Shown here in pieces: positions 1 to 13,000 of a DNA stretch of 64,000 nucleotides. Under the pieces are notes generated by a model. That model was not told the DNA's origin and made no database searches. It saw only the letters and a list, made by a program, of their open reading frames with translations. Source of the DNA: Marisa cornuarietis (Eukaryota > Mollusca > Gastropoda > Architaenioglossa > Ampullariidae); the NCBI GenBank assembly GCA_004794655.1, contig SMMW01000070.1, forward strand, positions 813,071 through 877,070. The letters are read 5' to 3'. The translations under genes were made by a program, and so were the position numbers. Positions within the stretch are counted from its first letter, which is position 1; every line of letters begins with the position of its first letter.

Positions 1-314
1 GTTACTTCATTTAATACATATTAACCTAGTTTTTGTATCAAGCGCTTACTTAGTGCATGCTTCTATATGCGTGTGATTCTGCACTATATAAATTGCACAA
101 TAATCATCATCATCAATATCATCATCAACCACCAATCATCATCATCATCATACGACCAAATATTAGGCAATTAAACTATTTTTACTAATGGCAATGTGCC
201 TGTTACTTTGCTACGTCGCTCCTTGGAGTAGCAAAGAAGTGAATGTGCTGATGATACGGTTATGGTAGCTCTGATATTAATTGAAATCTCAGCAAAGATT
301 AAATGCGTCCCTAC

Positions 315-347
315 CTGTTGACTGCTCGGGAACCACCGTTGTCACCT
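315..347 (-). CDS. Exon 32: short linker exon at the window edge
   Basis: 33 bases, phase 1-1, between TTTTCAG and GTAGGG. Encodes EVTTVVPEQST, a Thr/Ser/Pro linker. Small size makes it uncertain; it keeps the phase for any next exon off the left edge. Confidence 0.4.
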
Positions 348-3300
348 CTGAAAAGAAACATTTAACAAGTGAGTGGTTACTTATGTTAATATTCGTCTTG
401 TGGTAATTCAATGAACCCAAATTTAAGCAAATCTGTTTTGTCTTGCGATTAAAACACAGAAAAGGCTGCAGAGGAGTACATTCTACTCACCATTCCAGAT
501 CGGAGGTTCGGCATTATAGAAGAGGACTCAGTGTTCTAGATTATGTGTTTTAAAATGTGTAGTATTTGGTTGATATCTCTTTCCCAACAAAAGAATAGTC
601 CTTTTTAAGCGCTGAAAGGTCTTGAGTGGCTAGCTCTTTCTAACTTTCGATTTGCCTATAATCAAGTTCTCATTCTTAACCTGCTACAGTTCCTCCTTTC
701 ATTTCCTTTTTCATTTAGATCCCACTTATCAATAATAATTAATGATTCATCATGAAGAAAGCGAAAAAAGCAACAAAAAATTATGTATTCACTAGATCAA
801 ACTCCAAAAGCATCCAAACAATTTTGATCCTACATTCATCCTTATCACCTGCGGCCAATTTGCTATGACAGAGCACTCTAGACCAGGTGACTGCAATTTG
901 TTTTACCAACTATCCAGATATTACATTTTCTCGCTTAAATGTATTTATGCCATCTGCAATGTGTTTAAAGGTGATCCGCATATAAAGCGGATAATAGAAT
1001 GTGTCGGCAGACAAGGACAAAAGGCGTCTCCGCATCTCTATCTGAACTAAGCTGAAAAAGACATCTCTAAACAAGTGCGTACTCAAAGAAAAGAATTCTG
1101 GTCTTACCGCTAGGTTCGTAGCAAGCGTAAACAATCAAGTTTGACAGTCGTCCACCGCTTGTAAAGCTGATAGTGCGGAACTCAGTAAGAGGAAAGTTAA
1201 AAGTCTGACCCTTTGATCCCTTTTCCACCGATGTCTGCACACATATTTTGTGCACGTTACATACAGACATTCTGGTGTACGGAAGCAAAATATTTTCTAT
1301 TCATTTTGTTACTCAAAACAAAGAGACATAAAGTATTCCTATTTGCAAATTAAATTTAATGTAATATATTTTACTTTCGTGTACTTGATAATTGGAAAAG
1401 AAGAACAAGAGGGGGAAACACATGCGAAGTACGAATAGTAAACAGCAAAATAAACACATAACAATTTGTAACTATGGATGAAAGTCTGAAGGTTAGTCGT
1501 AGATAGTAGACTCCAGAGATTTAGTCTGCTAATGGAGACAGATACAAACAGTCATTTTGTATATTATATTATAATAATACAACATTATGACGTATAAAGC
1601 GTGTGTCTTCCTAGACACACGAGTACATCCATGTGACAAACTTTGTTAATGACCTGTGACAGATGCGGATAGTAGCCTCTATACTCAGAGAAGGGACAGC
1701 CTAGTGGTCAGATCAATGACGTCCGAACCCAGAGCACACACACACACACACACACAAACAAACCGGTTTCATACTCGTATTTAGTGCCGTGCTTTCCTCT
1801 GGTTGAACCAGCAGTGAATGAGTACCTCGCTCTTTATACTGTAGGTTTGGAAGAGTGAAGGAAACGAGGGAGAGATGAGTACCACCCTCGCAAAAGCTGT
1901 CTTCGAGAAAAATGGAGGCAACTACCATAAGGTCATGGGAATGCAGTTTTTTTTTAAATATTGTACTTACAGTGAGGACCAGATTGTTATCATTGTCAAG
2001 AACATGTAGTTCCAGCGGTCTGTCGTTGTCAACGTCCACTGTAACGCTCATAAGCTGGGGTGAGTTGTTATCCCGTGACGTCAGGCTGAAGTAGACGGTG
2101 CCGGATGGACCCTCGGGTACCCATCCACTGTAACCAAATATGGAGCTTGGGTTTCCGCTGTCAGCCGTGACAGTCACGTCAGGTGACAAACCGCTGATCG
2201 GCACCTCTTCTCTTGTGCACGCCTGGGCTGTTAAAGACACGAGGCAACCCAGTTTAATTTCTCTTTTAGATGCCTGCAAAACCGATATCATTTTTGATGT
2301 CTTTGCTAGCGCAGAACTCAGACTTGCTGACATCAATATCCAGCAATTTAAATTTGTGGGTAGTGGACTTTTTGATTGTTGACACCTTCGGGTACCTAGG
2401 CACTGTTTATGATTACCAGCTTAAGTAGGATGTAAACACTGAACATATTGTTAAACGTGGACAGCAAAGACGATACCTTCTTCGCAAACTGAACAGTTTT
2501 TCAGCCAGAAAAGTAATTTTGAACGATTTTATCAGCCATTTATTGAAAGTCTTTTAATCTTTTTCCATTGTGTGCAGGTTCCATAGTCTGTCCATGATAG
2601 GAACAGTTTGAATAGAATTGTCAATATATGCTCTAAGGTAACTGGTGTCAGGCAGAGGGATTTAGCTTCCCTTTATGATCAGTAAAGCGTCCGGCGTTTT
2701 GTCCATTCCAAAACATGTACTAGCAAAAGAACTTGTTTTAGTAAGCTCAGGTAAACAGTATGCTATGCCTAAATGCAGAGGTAACAGACGCTTGAAATCA
2801 CTTGTTCCCTCTGCAGTCCAGCTGCTCAACCACAAATGAATTGTCAGCTTTGTGTGTGTGTGTGTGTGAGAGAAGAGGTGTACATGGGTGTGCTTGGGTG
2901 TGTAATGTAGGTGTGTCTTAAGAATGGTCTAGATGTAAGATTACGTGTTGTTTAAGTTCTCTATAAAGCACAATTTTATCCTATCTTTTCTTGTAACTAG
3001 TATTTATTTCACTTATTTAGTTTATTTTTGGATCTGAGCATATTTCCCGAGTATAATAAGGTATTATTGGTGACGAAATGGTACATATTACATCTTTTAG
3101 TTCGTTTCCCTAATTAATAAGCATACTTACGCCGAGAAGTGGTAGGATTAACTGGAAAGAGAGAAAGGAGCGAGTGAATTTCCCATATATATATTTATAT
3201 AACATGCACAATATTTACTAATCAAATCGATCACAAAGTATGAGTTTACAAGGAATATAGTTACATAATTGATTTTCCCCAAACAAAATAAGATTGTATG

Positions 3301-6300
3301 AATTAGCCCACACACGCAAGTGCATGACTATACTGCAGTTTCGAGGGACGTTTGTGTTCGAGGGCAATGGTGAAGAACGAAAACAGGGTGTAACAGGGCG
3401 AAAAGAAGATGAATAAAAAGGACAGTCAGATTTGACAAAACGAACCAAGAAGCTCGTGAAAGAATTCAATTAAAGAGTTGAAAGCAGAATAGAAGGCATA
3501 GATTAAAGTTCAACTAACATAAACGCACGCCCTCAATAAGGAAAATCTAACAACGATACAGATTTTTACAGTTCCAAATTGTTTTTGTTTGCTTGTTTGT
3601 TTGAGGTTTTTTTGGCACCAGCAAAAGCAGGATGAGAAAAACAAAACTGTGGAAAAAGAGTAAAATATTTTAAAAGTTGAACGAGGTTCATTTTACAATG
3701 TGAAAAAAATCTGCTACGTACATTTTACAAAGTAAAAAGCGTAAAGTTCTGAAATCCTGAAGAGGCGAGGGCTTGACATATTATACTTGGGTATACATTT
3801 GTGAATATATATTTGTACACAGAAAATATACAAACCACATCCTGCTTCGTCGGAGCCGTCCTCACAATCTTCGTGACCATCACAGAAGGCATCAAAGGGA
3901 GCACAATAGTTCATGCCACAGTTTGTGTAATTTTGAGGACAGGCTGTACCAGCGACAAACATAAAGATACACAACGAGTTTATAAATAGGCAAAGAACAA
4001 CTAACACCGTTATACAATTCGCTTATTTACAGAAGGACACAGCAGCAATTAGCAGTTAAACAGTTGACCTGGTCACGTGATTGTTACAGCTATTTTATTA
4101 CTAGCGGTGCAGTTATGCAGAAAATAACAGCACTGTTATAAGGCAAATATGCTCACAGAGTAAATAAAAAAACTCTGACAATTGTAACCTTCACCTCAAA
4201 ACCACCGACAAAGCATAGAATGTTTCATACTTTATAAAAGATAATAGTAAATTTGTAAAACCAAACTGCTGTGATTTTTTTAAATAATGACCAAAAGTAC
4301 CGAATTTTAGAAATAATTTTAATAACCATTTACTATTAATAAATTAAACAAAGAGGTTTCAACAAAACGTATTTCAAAAGGCTCATTTCATCATCTGATG
4401 TCACGTTAGGGGCCCATCTCTCTATCCTCCGAAATGTGCCATAAAATCTATGTTTTTACAATTTGCAAAATCCCTTCAACTTTGAGTCCGTAATGATCAA
4501 TGAGTATCATTACGGCGATTTCACCATAGAATAGGTAGCTGCTCAACTCAGCTTCAATTACAAGACGTGGCTCGTGCCGTCTCAAGTACAACTTTCTCGC
4601 TGGTCTCGGTCACCAGACAATAACGAGCTGAAACCTCTTTATATTTCGTGCATGCCGATCCACAATGTCCTGACGTACGTGTTGTCGCAGGGGCGCAATT
4701 TTGTTCGTCCAGGCCGTCTGTGCAGTCGAGGTAGTTATCACATACAAAGCTCAAGGGAATGCAGTTGTCTTTGCACTGGAACTCGTCGGGACCACAGGTG
4801 TGTCCTGAAATGTGCACACCATCTTCATTAAGCATTGTTTTCTTTGTCTTACACAAGTATGCAATTGTGCAACTGCCATCAAAAAGTGTTAAGGTCGTTC
4901 TGAACTGGGCAAAATGCCAAATCGTCAAACCTCCAAAGTGCCCTACATTCCCCATTGAATTGGTAATACACTAAGAAAACAGGTTTGGACTTAGCAAGTT
5001 GGCCATCTTTCCAATGTCCCGAACATTTGCCTTAAAACCTTGGAATTCCAGCAAAGAACTTTACACACAACTTTGCCGAACTTGGTCACACGTTTGACGA
5101 CAATATATACCCTTGCTAAAGAGAAGCTTTACGTAGGTAACAAAGTCTCTTGGTGTTGGCGAAAAACTCTCGTTCTTACAGAAAATGTAGACGCAATCAA
5201 TAGAGTTCATATAAGCAGTTTGATGTCAAGATCTGCGTGTTCTTCGATTTAAAGATTACATTTTTAGTCATGCGGTTCTCACAGAACATAACCTTTTGTC
5301 GAAATTCGAACATGTAAGGAGTTCATCTTTAACTAAAATTAAAATTTTCTTCAACAAATTACGCTGACTGTGTTTTCTTTATCATGTTGATATGCAAGCT
5401 TCTAAACAGTTCAAATGTTTAACATAGCTGTGAGAGGTGATGATGCTTGTTTTGTGTATAAAAGATGTGGCAGAAGACAAGACTCACCGCAATTAGCTTC
5501 ATCACTGTGGTCAGAGCAGTCCGGAATACGATCGCAAACCTGCTTAAAGTCCACGCACTGGCCGTACATTGAGCATTTGAATTCGGTGCAGTTTGTTGCT
5601 GTACACACAGAAACAGGTTACGAATTCTCCCTTTTGTTTGACAGTAGTCAGAAATATTGATCAGTATGTAAAATTAAAAAAAAAAATTCAATCGTTTTCC
5701 AAAAATACATGTGATCGAGTATATTGGTAAATTTATTTGCACAAGATGCCTCGTACTTGTCTGCTTTAAACTTAGAAAATTAAAGATTCTGAATACAGAT
5801 TTAAGCCATCAAACAATGATGCGGTGAAACAAATCACAGAATGAACTAGTTGTTTAACACGCAGTGTGTAGGGGGAAAAGCGGGGGAGGTACTTACTATA
5901 ATTCGTCAACTCTGGCTGGTATGAAAGAATGGCCAAATTGTCTTTTAAGCTTAGGCTTAAACATTTTTCAAGAGATATTTATATAGAAAATGTGTGATTA
6001 TTTACAGCTATAAATCGAACAAATTTGGGTAGATCAGCCACAGTACATGTGTAAATGAAGAAGGAAGTGTTTCGCGTCTCGCGCCAGTGCTAGGACATGG
6101 TGGATGCGAATCAGACGTCCGCTAGTTAAAGAAAGTTTGTGGCCGCAGCACTCACCTCTACAAGCCCGTTCATCCGATCCATCCATGCAGTTGCTGTCGC
6201 CGTTACAGATGTCCCGCTTATTGATGCACTGGCCGCTGTCACATCGAAACTCATGGTCTTCGCATTCCTCCTTGCATTTCTGTCCTGTGCACGTGAACTG

Positions 6301-9300
6301 ACCGTGCCGGCACGTACTGCAAGCAAGAAGGCGTCACGAAGGTCATTTAATGTGGAAGAGACTCTAACCACAGACGAGATATACAAGGGTAGATAGCTGT
6401 CTCCCTTGACCGTACCCTAAAGTAAGGAAAGCGATTGGCCGAGTGGTTAGAGCGCTGGCGTCCGAACCGAGAGCGCGCTGGTTCGATTCCCGATAAACGC
6501 AGCAGACTTCCCCCAGTCGACCCAGCTGACGGGAATGGGTACCTGACTCCATAGAGGGTTGGGGAAGGTAAGGCAGCGAGGGAGAGGAGATTGGCACCAC
6601 CCTCATGTAAAAAGCTGGCCCCGAGAAAAGTGGGGTCTCTAACACCTCACTCCCCAACGACCTGAAATCCTTTACCTTTTACCCTAAAGTTCCTGGTAGG
6701 ATAAATACCTGGGAAGAGGGCACAAGCACCATCATTTGGGGTATGTGCATGAAAGTGCGCAACATATATACTTTATAAGTCGAAAATATAAATATAAATA
6801 AAATATATAATAACTGTCCAGACTGACGCTCCACTGTTTTCCCTGCTAACCATTTTCATCTGAAGGAAACTAAAATGCAGAGAGCTAAGGATAGTTCATG
6901 TTATCAACGTTTGTTTTACAAGAATTTCCTTTCTCTGCCTAAAATGGTTAATGAGATTGGAAACGAGGCTGCGCCTGACAGGCCGTGTTGCTTTGTTCAC
7001 CAGCGATTTTTCTGCTTTCTTGTTCAACTGATCTATTTATTTGTATTAAATGTTTCTTTTAATTGCATGTTCATTCTTGTTTCGCTTAAGCTTTTTTTTT
7101 TTCATTTACTACTTGTAATTGTCTTATTTTCTGTTTGTTGCCGATTTTACTTTAAACGGCCGCCATTCTTCGCCGTCACATAGATGTTAGATCTAATTCT
7201 TGTTGCTCGTTTGGTTTCCTCTTTTCTGAAACTTAGCCTCATTTTTACATCCTCATCAACCTGTTGTAGAAGTGAGTGGGGTCTGTTATGCTTTGCTGGG
7301 GATTTATTTTACATCTGTATATAATTTCTGTACAACGCTTTGAGCAAATCGTTGGAAAAGCGCTCTATAAATGTTTATTATTATTATTATTATTAATGGT
7401 CTCATATGAAATGCCAGGCAGTTACAGAGAATAAAGACACAGACGAGAGAGAGAGAGAGGGAGGGCGGACGAAAACAACAACGACCTAGTAGATACTGAG
7501 CGAAACTGATTTTGATGTACGATGGGTGGAAGTCAGGCTACACTCACCATTTCTGGCAGTTGATCTGCACTGTCTGGTTAGCGGCCACTGTTCGCCCATT
7601 GAAGCGACATGGGCACTGAGACTCTGGTATGCACGTCATGTCGTGGAGGTCTGCGGACAGATTGGCGCATAGCAACTCTTCAAGCACTTTTGGAGTTCTT
7701 CACCTTCCCAACTTTTAACCAACTTTACACACTTTTGTTTTTCTTTACTCTCTCCGTATAGACTCTTACAAGAACATGTAACTTAAAACCAGACAAACCC
7801 TGTCTCATATGATGCCACCATACAGTTTGTATTTCTACCAGACTCACTCGCTCTGACGAATCCCTCCGGGCAGAAACAGCCTCCTACACAGGGGCGATCG
7901 TCACAGTTAGTCTTCTGTCCACAGACAGGCGGACAGGGGTCCCCGCAGGCCCGGAATACGGATCCTCCCTCACACATGGCCGCTGCATGAAGATTTTCAC
8001 AATCATACACGGTATGGAGTTCAGGTCGGCCATGTTTTATACGAAACGGCCGTTGCTCGTAGATTGGGTGGAACATTCAACCAAAGTACAAACCAAACAG
8101 AAGACAAAATAGGACGCGCTTGAGATTTTGTTTCATGATACTCGCAGAAAAAAAAACTACTGTGATACATACCACTGATAGCAAGGTCTTAAAAAAAACT
8201 AAGAAAAACGCACAATAATTAAATTGCAATCCTTCAGATTAGAAAGCAATTTAGAATCTCAAATTGATGCAACAATCATGCGGAAGCCTGAAAATTAATT
8301 AGCTAATTGTTTTTGGTTGGGGCCTGTTAATCTGCACAGATTGCTGACAAATACTTACGACAAAACTTTGGAGTTCTGAACTCCGCCGCATATCCCAGCC
8401 ACGCGCAGTGGTCTCCTAAAGCGTCAACGGAGTCACACAGGCAGTCACAGTCTCCGCCAGCATCACACCTGTCAGCCAACAGAACTTTTGCTTGAGACCT
8501 TCAGACGAATTCTGTGGACTCTTGGATTATTATTATATTATCAAATTGTAATGACTTGATAATCCCGATGCCCGATCCTCACTGCACGTGATAATCGGTT
8601 AACCTTTTGTACCCCACTGGCGCACCCCGGTGAAGTCTCAAGCTCATGCAAATCTGAATTAACTTGTACCTGATTTGGTTCTGCCTCTGCTTAATTTTAC
8701 TGTTTCAAGCGGGAACTAATCGTTCTTTTTCTTATGTTTTCGTCTCTTTTTTTGTGAGGAACGTTCAAACAAAGCGACTTACGCCATGGCAGCTGAGACA
8801 CACTCTTCATAGTAAGTGTTCAGAAAATTCTCAGTTATTCTGAGGCGGCAAGCTCTGAAAGCGTCTCCCTCTTTTATACGCTTACAATTCTCCTCTGACC
8901 ACTGTTTCTTGAGTGGGTTCTGCACAGATATGGACACATTTTACGTTACAGTAAGGTAGGCTGGAAAGGGAACCAAAGCGTGTTCATATTCTTTAGTTTG
9001 TTTTGAAAGAACTTTTTATATCTGAACAACTAGTTTTGTTACAACAACTGCCGTACCATGACAAGACATTCAGACATTAATCTTTGTGTCTGTTTTGATT
9101 ATCCATCTAAATGAAATGTCTCTGCTCTTGAGAGTATGAAATAAAATTGTAGCATGATAGGAACCGCAATAAGGTGCGAGCTTCTTACCTCAGTGGTAGA
9201 AGCAGGAGTAATGTCTTGGACGCAAACGCCCTCAGTCCAGGAATCTGCTGCAGCCAAAAGTGAAGGCTTGGGCTGGTTGTCCTTTCCAACCAGATCGTTG

Positions 9301-10051
9301 TTGCTAAGGCCATCAAAGTTGCCGCACAAACCTCCACGAATTGGTACAGATTTTTTAACAAAAATTGTTGTTTTGCGACCTGTAAAGTAAGGTAGTTAGA
9401 AGAACTCTTGTAATTTTTGAAGTGACGCACATAGGGTGGTGATAAAACTAACAGAGTGGCGATTGAAGATCTGTAATGTAGAGAATAGTGATAAAAGATT
9501 CAAAATTCATAGAGGTACGTTACTACAATAGCTGATTACAATTGCAGGATGTAAAGTGAAAGAAACCACCCAACAGCCTTCAAACACCATTTACTGAAGA
9601 CTATTCACAATCCTCACGTTTTTAAACATGCCGCTTACCCTTGTGTCTAACGACGACTTCCGAGTTATTGAAGGAGATGTCTGTGGACAACCCAGTAAAC
9701 GACACCTGCATGCGAGGAATCACAGGCTGATCATAGGTCTTGCCGTTGTAAAGAAATGTGCCGTCTCCACCTGGGACAAACTGCAAATCTCCTAGCGGGA
9801 AACTGGGTGATCGGATTTTGACGACGTGTTCCTTGCGGGAGAGTGTACGTAAGATAATCTCCAAATCGTCCGAGGAGAAGACGACGTACTCGCAATTCGA
9901 GTTGAGATTATCCTTCGTGAGTCCATCAGCATCGAACTGCTTGATTTTAAATGATGAGCCACTCACAATACAGGAACCTAGCACAGAAAAACACGGTTAC
10001 TTTTTCTTATGGTTTGGTAATTCTCTCTGGGTTAAATAGAATAAGCACATC

Positions 10052-10082
<31 letters not shown>

Positions 10083-13000
10083 TATCTGTGTGTGCATATC
10101 TGTGTGCGCACGTGTGTGTGTGTGCATGTTTCAGAAAGCTGTGTGTATAGAAACAGGTGCAATTTTCAAAGAGAAAACTATTTAAACAATAGTCTGCCAT
10201 ACCCATGCAGTTGTTGTCATCAGTCACATTCCAAGTACCATCATTGCACGTCCTGCCCAAAGAAGAATGAAAATCATAATATACAACATCGAACCCGCTG
10301 GTTGCGAAAAATATGAACACATTATTTTTTTCAGTGAATACTTAATCACGCTTCGTAATCACAAAAATTGTCTTAAAATGCAGACGTAAACACGTACCAT
10401 TATGCACATTTGTTTTACATGCTTAAGCGCTCGTGCATGTGCGCGCGCGCGCGCATATATATATATTAGCGTGCAGAGTTTTCTTTTTCCATACACAGTT
10501 ATTTATTTGTTTATGATACATTGCTGTGAAGCTCACTTGATCTTGCAGCCCTTAGTGACATTTTCTCCATGATTAAACCATATGCCAGACTCATAACACT
10601 GACACTTTTCCACGCACTGGTCAGTCTGTCAAAAAGAAAAGGCGAAACACTCTTTACTTCCACCGTTGTTGTCACAACCATCACAATTGTAGCTCACATC
10701 CCCACATCTCATCTCCACTACTTAACCCCTCATATGCGATGCGGAAAATCATTCTTCTAACTCTAGAAAACCACAACTCCACATCATTCCAACTTTAAAG
10801 TGTGCGAGAATGTATCAGCGTATCTACGTTGCCCTCCATGACATTATTAATACGAATACCTTCGTGAATGAAGACGGCGATGCAAAATCCTAAGAAGTCC
10901 ACCCTAAATCACTAACGTCTACAAAAAATCTTAATTTAACAAGTTTCACTATAAGCCTACGCAGATAATCCACTTTTAAAAAAACCATTAAGGGTCTTCT
11001 GTAGCGCTATTGCGTTGGGGGGGGGGCAGGTCAAATGTTTTGTACTCACGTATGTCTGGAACAACCCTTCCTTGCAGAAACACTGTTGGTTAGACCTGAC
11101 ATCGGCAACATAATTGCGAGTGATTTGGTATTTGTCAGGACACATTTGGTGCTTTCCTCGGGAATCGTTTTGGAACTGTGCATATGAGATCTGGTTCTCG
11201 CCACAGACTACTTCTTCGCATGTTGGGTTACACTTCAGCTTCGTACCATTGCATGTGCTGCAGAAAAAGACGCGAAAAAGACTCAAAACATGCCCTGGCA
11301 TTTTACCTGCCTACTGGGCAGCTCAATGTACCTTTTTGCTATCCACACCTGATTTGATAAATCTGGGTCTGGAGCATTTTGCTTAAATTTTATTTCGCGT
11401 TACAGCATTTCGTTCTTAATTTAAAAATACTACATAATCTTCGATCAAGCAACCCTACCAACCAATCTCTAGCCCTTCTCTCCATGCAAGTATAAAACCC
11501 TGTCAGAATTAGTCGTAAAGAAATCTGTATGCGATCTGACTCTTGCACGTACCCACAACAAGGAACAGCTTACCATTCGTGGCATCCAGCTGTAACTGTA
11601 TCGCCGGATTTCAGAAAACTTGTGGTGTTCATATTGTAACAGCCGCATTGAGCTTCCTCCACGCACTGCTCACCAAGATAATACTGGTTTGCCCCACACC
11701 CCCCATCGTAGAACGATTGCTTTTCACAGTTGGGAAAAGTGAAGTCGATGCAATTGCTCTTACACACGTCCCGCAAGGTCTGTTCGCTCGTCGCTAAAAC
11801 AAAATTAAAAAAACCTAAGAACTATAGAAAATTTCAAAAAGGTAAAGGCATGATATTACAATTGGAAGATATATCTTTGTAACCCTTCAAAAAACGATAT
11901 ATTCAGATGTCCTGCCTGTTACTAAGTTTTTCAAGTGATTTCATAGGCATTTTCTAACATCATTACGCATTGCGGTAAACAAAAGTTAATGTAAAACACG
12001 TACAGTGAATAGCAAACAGAACAGAATGTAGCAAACAGGGATTCAAAATAAACTGTGAATATCGTGAGAAACGGCGTAGTGCTGCTGTGTGGTGCTGACC
12101 GCGCATGATTGTGTAAACGTGGCTGCAGATGTTATATAATAACAAAAAGTCTGACATATACAGTAAGTCCCCCTATAACCTTGTTGATAGATTCGTGAAA
12201 ACTGCGACCTTACGCGAAGCGACATATAACGAAACTGAATACACCCTAGAGTAATTGATATACATAGAAACAATATTTCAGTTCCTAGAGGATACTTCTG
12301 GTCACAAAACATCACCAGACTTCTCAAGAACCGAAACAAGTGGAGGGAGGTTGCTGCCCTTGGCAGTTAATTGTCTCCCCTCTGCAAAACCCTTTTCTCA
12401 GTGTGATGTATGTTCGTATGGATGTTTCTGGAAAAGATGAACCGTTGTTAATACTGACAGCAAAATCCCCAGATTATTGAAAGACATTGTGAAGGGACGT
12501 CTTGGCAGTTGTCTCCCATCCGCAGATCCCTACTCTCAATGTGATGTATGTTCGTATGGATGTTTCTCGAAGAAAATGAACCCTTTTTAATACTGACAGC
12601 GAAAAACCTATACTGTTGAAAGGAAATGTGAAGAGACGCCCTGTCCAACACATGTAGTATTCTAACACCATCTTGATCCCGTGACCATCTGCTGTCATGC
12701 CGCGTCCTGCAGTTCACCTCACTGTCTTTTGTTGTTTCTTGAATTGTTTTATTCTTGCTGTGACTGCTTTTTAAATTAATCTCTATATTTCTCCGACTTT
12801 GATTGTTATTCTTCATTTTAACTACTTGGGCGAAAACTGTTGCTGGCGTCACGCACATTTGTATAGAAAACCCAGACATGGGGAGAATGCAAACTACACA
12901 CACACACACACACAGTGGTTATGGCCGATAACCGATTTTTCTTTTTTTCAACGACGTTATAACGAAACATCTTACTGCAATTTCGTTCACATGCCTGTGT

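Noticed and set aside
865..1050. Many 60-100-codon frames on both strands of the introns
   Set aside because: Lengths expected by chance in this DNA; no motifs, and most overlap repeats or are antisense to exons.
6430..6500. Possible functional tRNA gene (Ser/Leu-like)
   Set aside because: A and B boxes are present but no acceptor stem closes after the B box, and the body is shared with another copy at 1690-1918, so it is a SINE head.
7983..8076. Extension of exon 24 to the upstream ATG at 8076
   Set aside because: The open frame is longer, but no acceptor there joins exon 23 in phase; the acceptor at 7983 does and starts the TIL module correctly. A 2-base or 26-base microexon near 8180 was considered for the same reason and is unnecessary.
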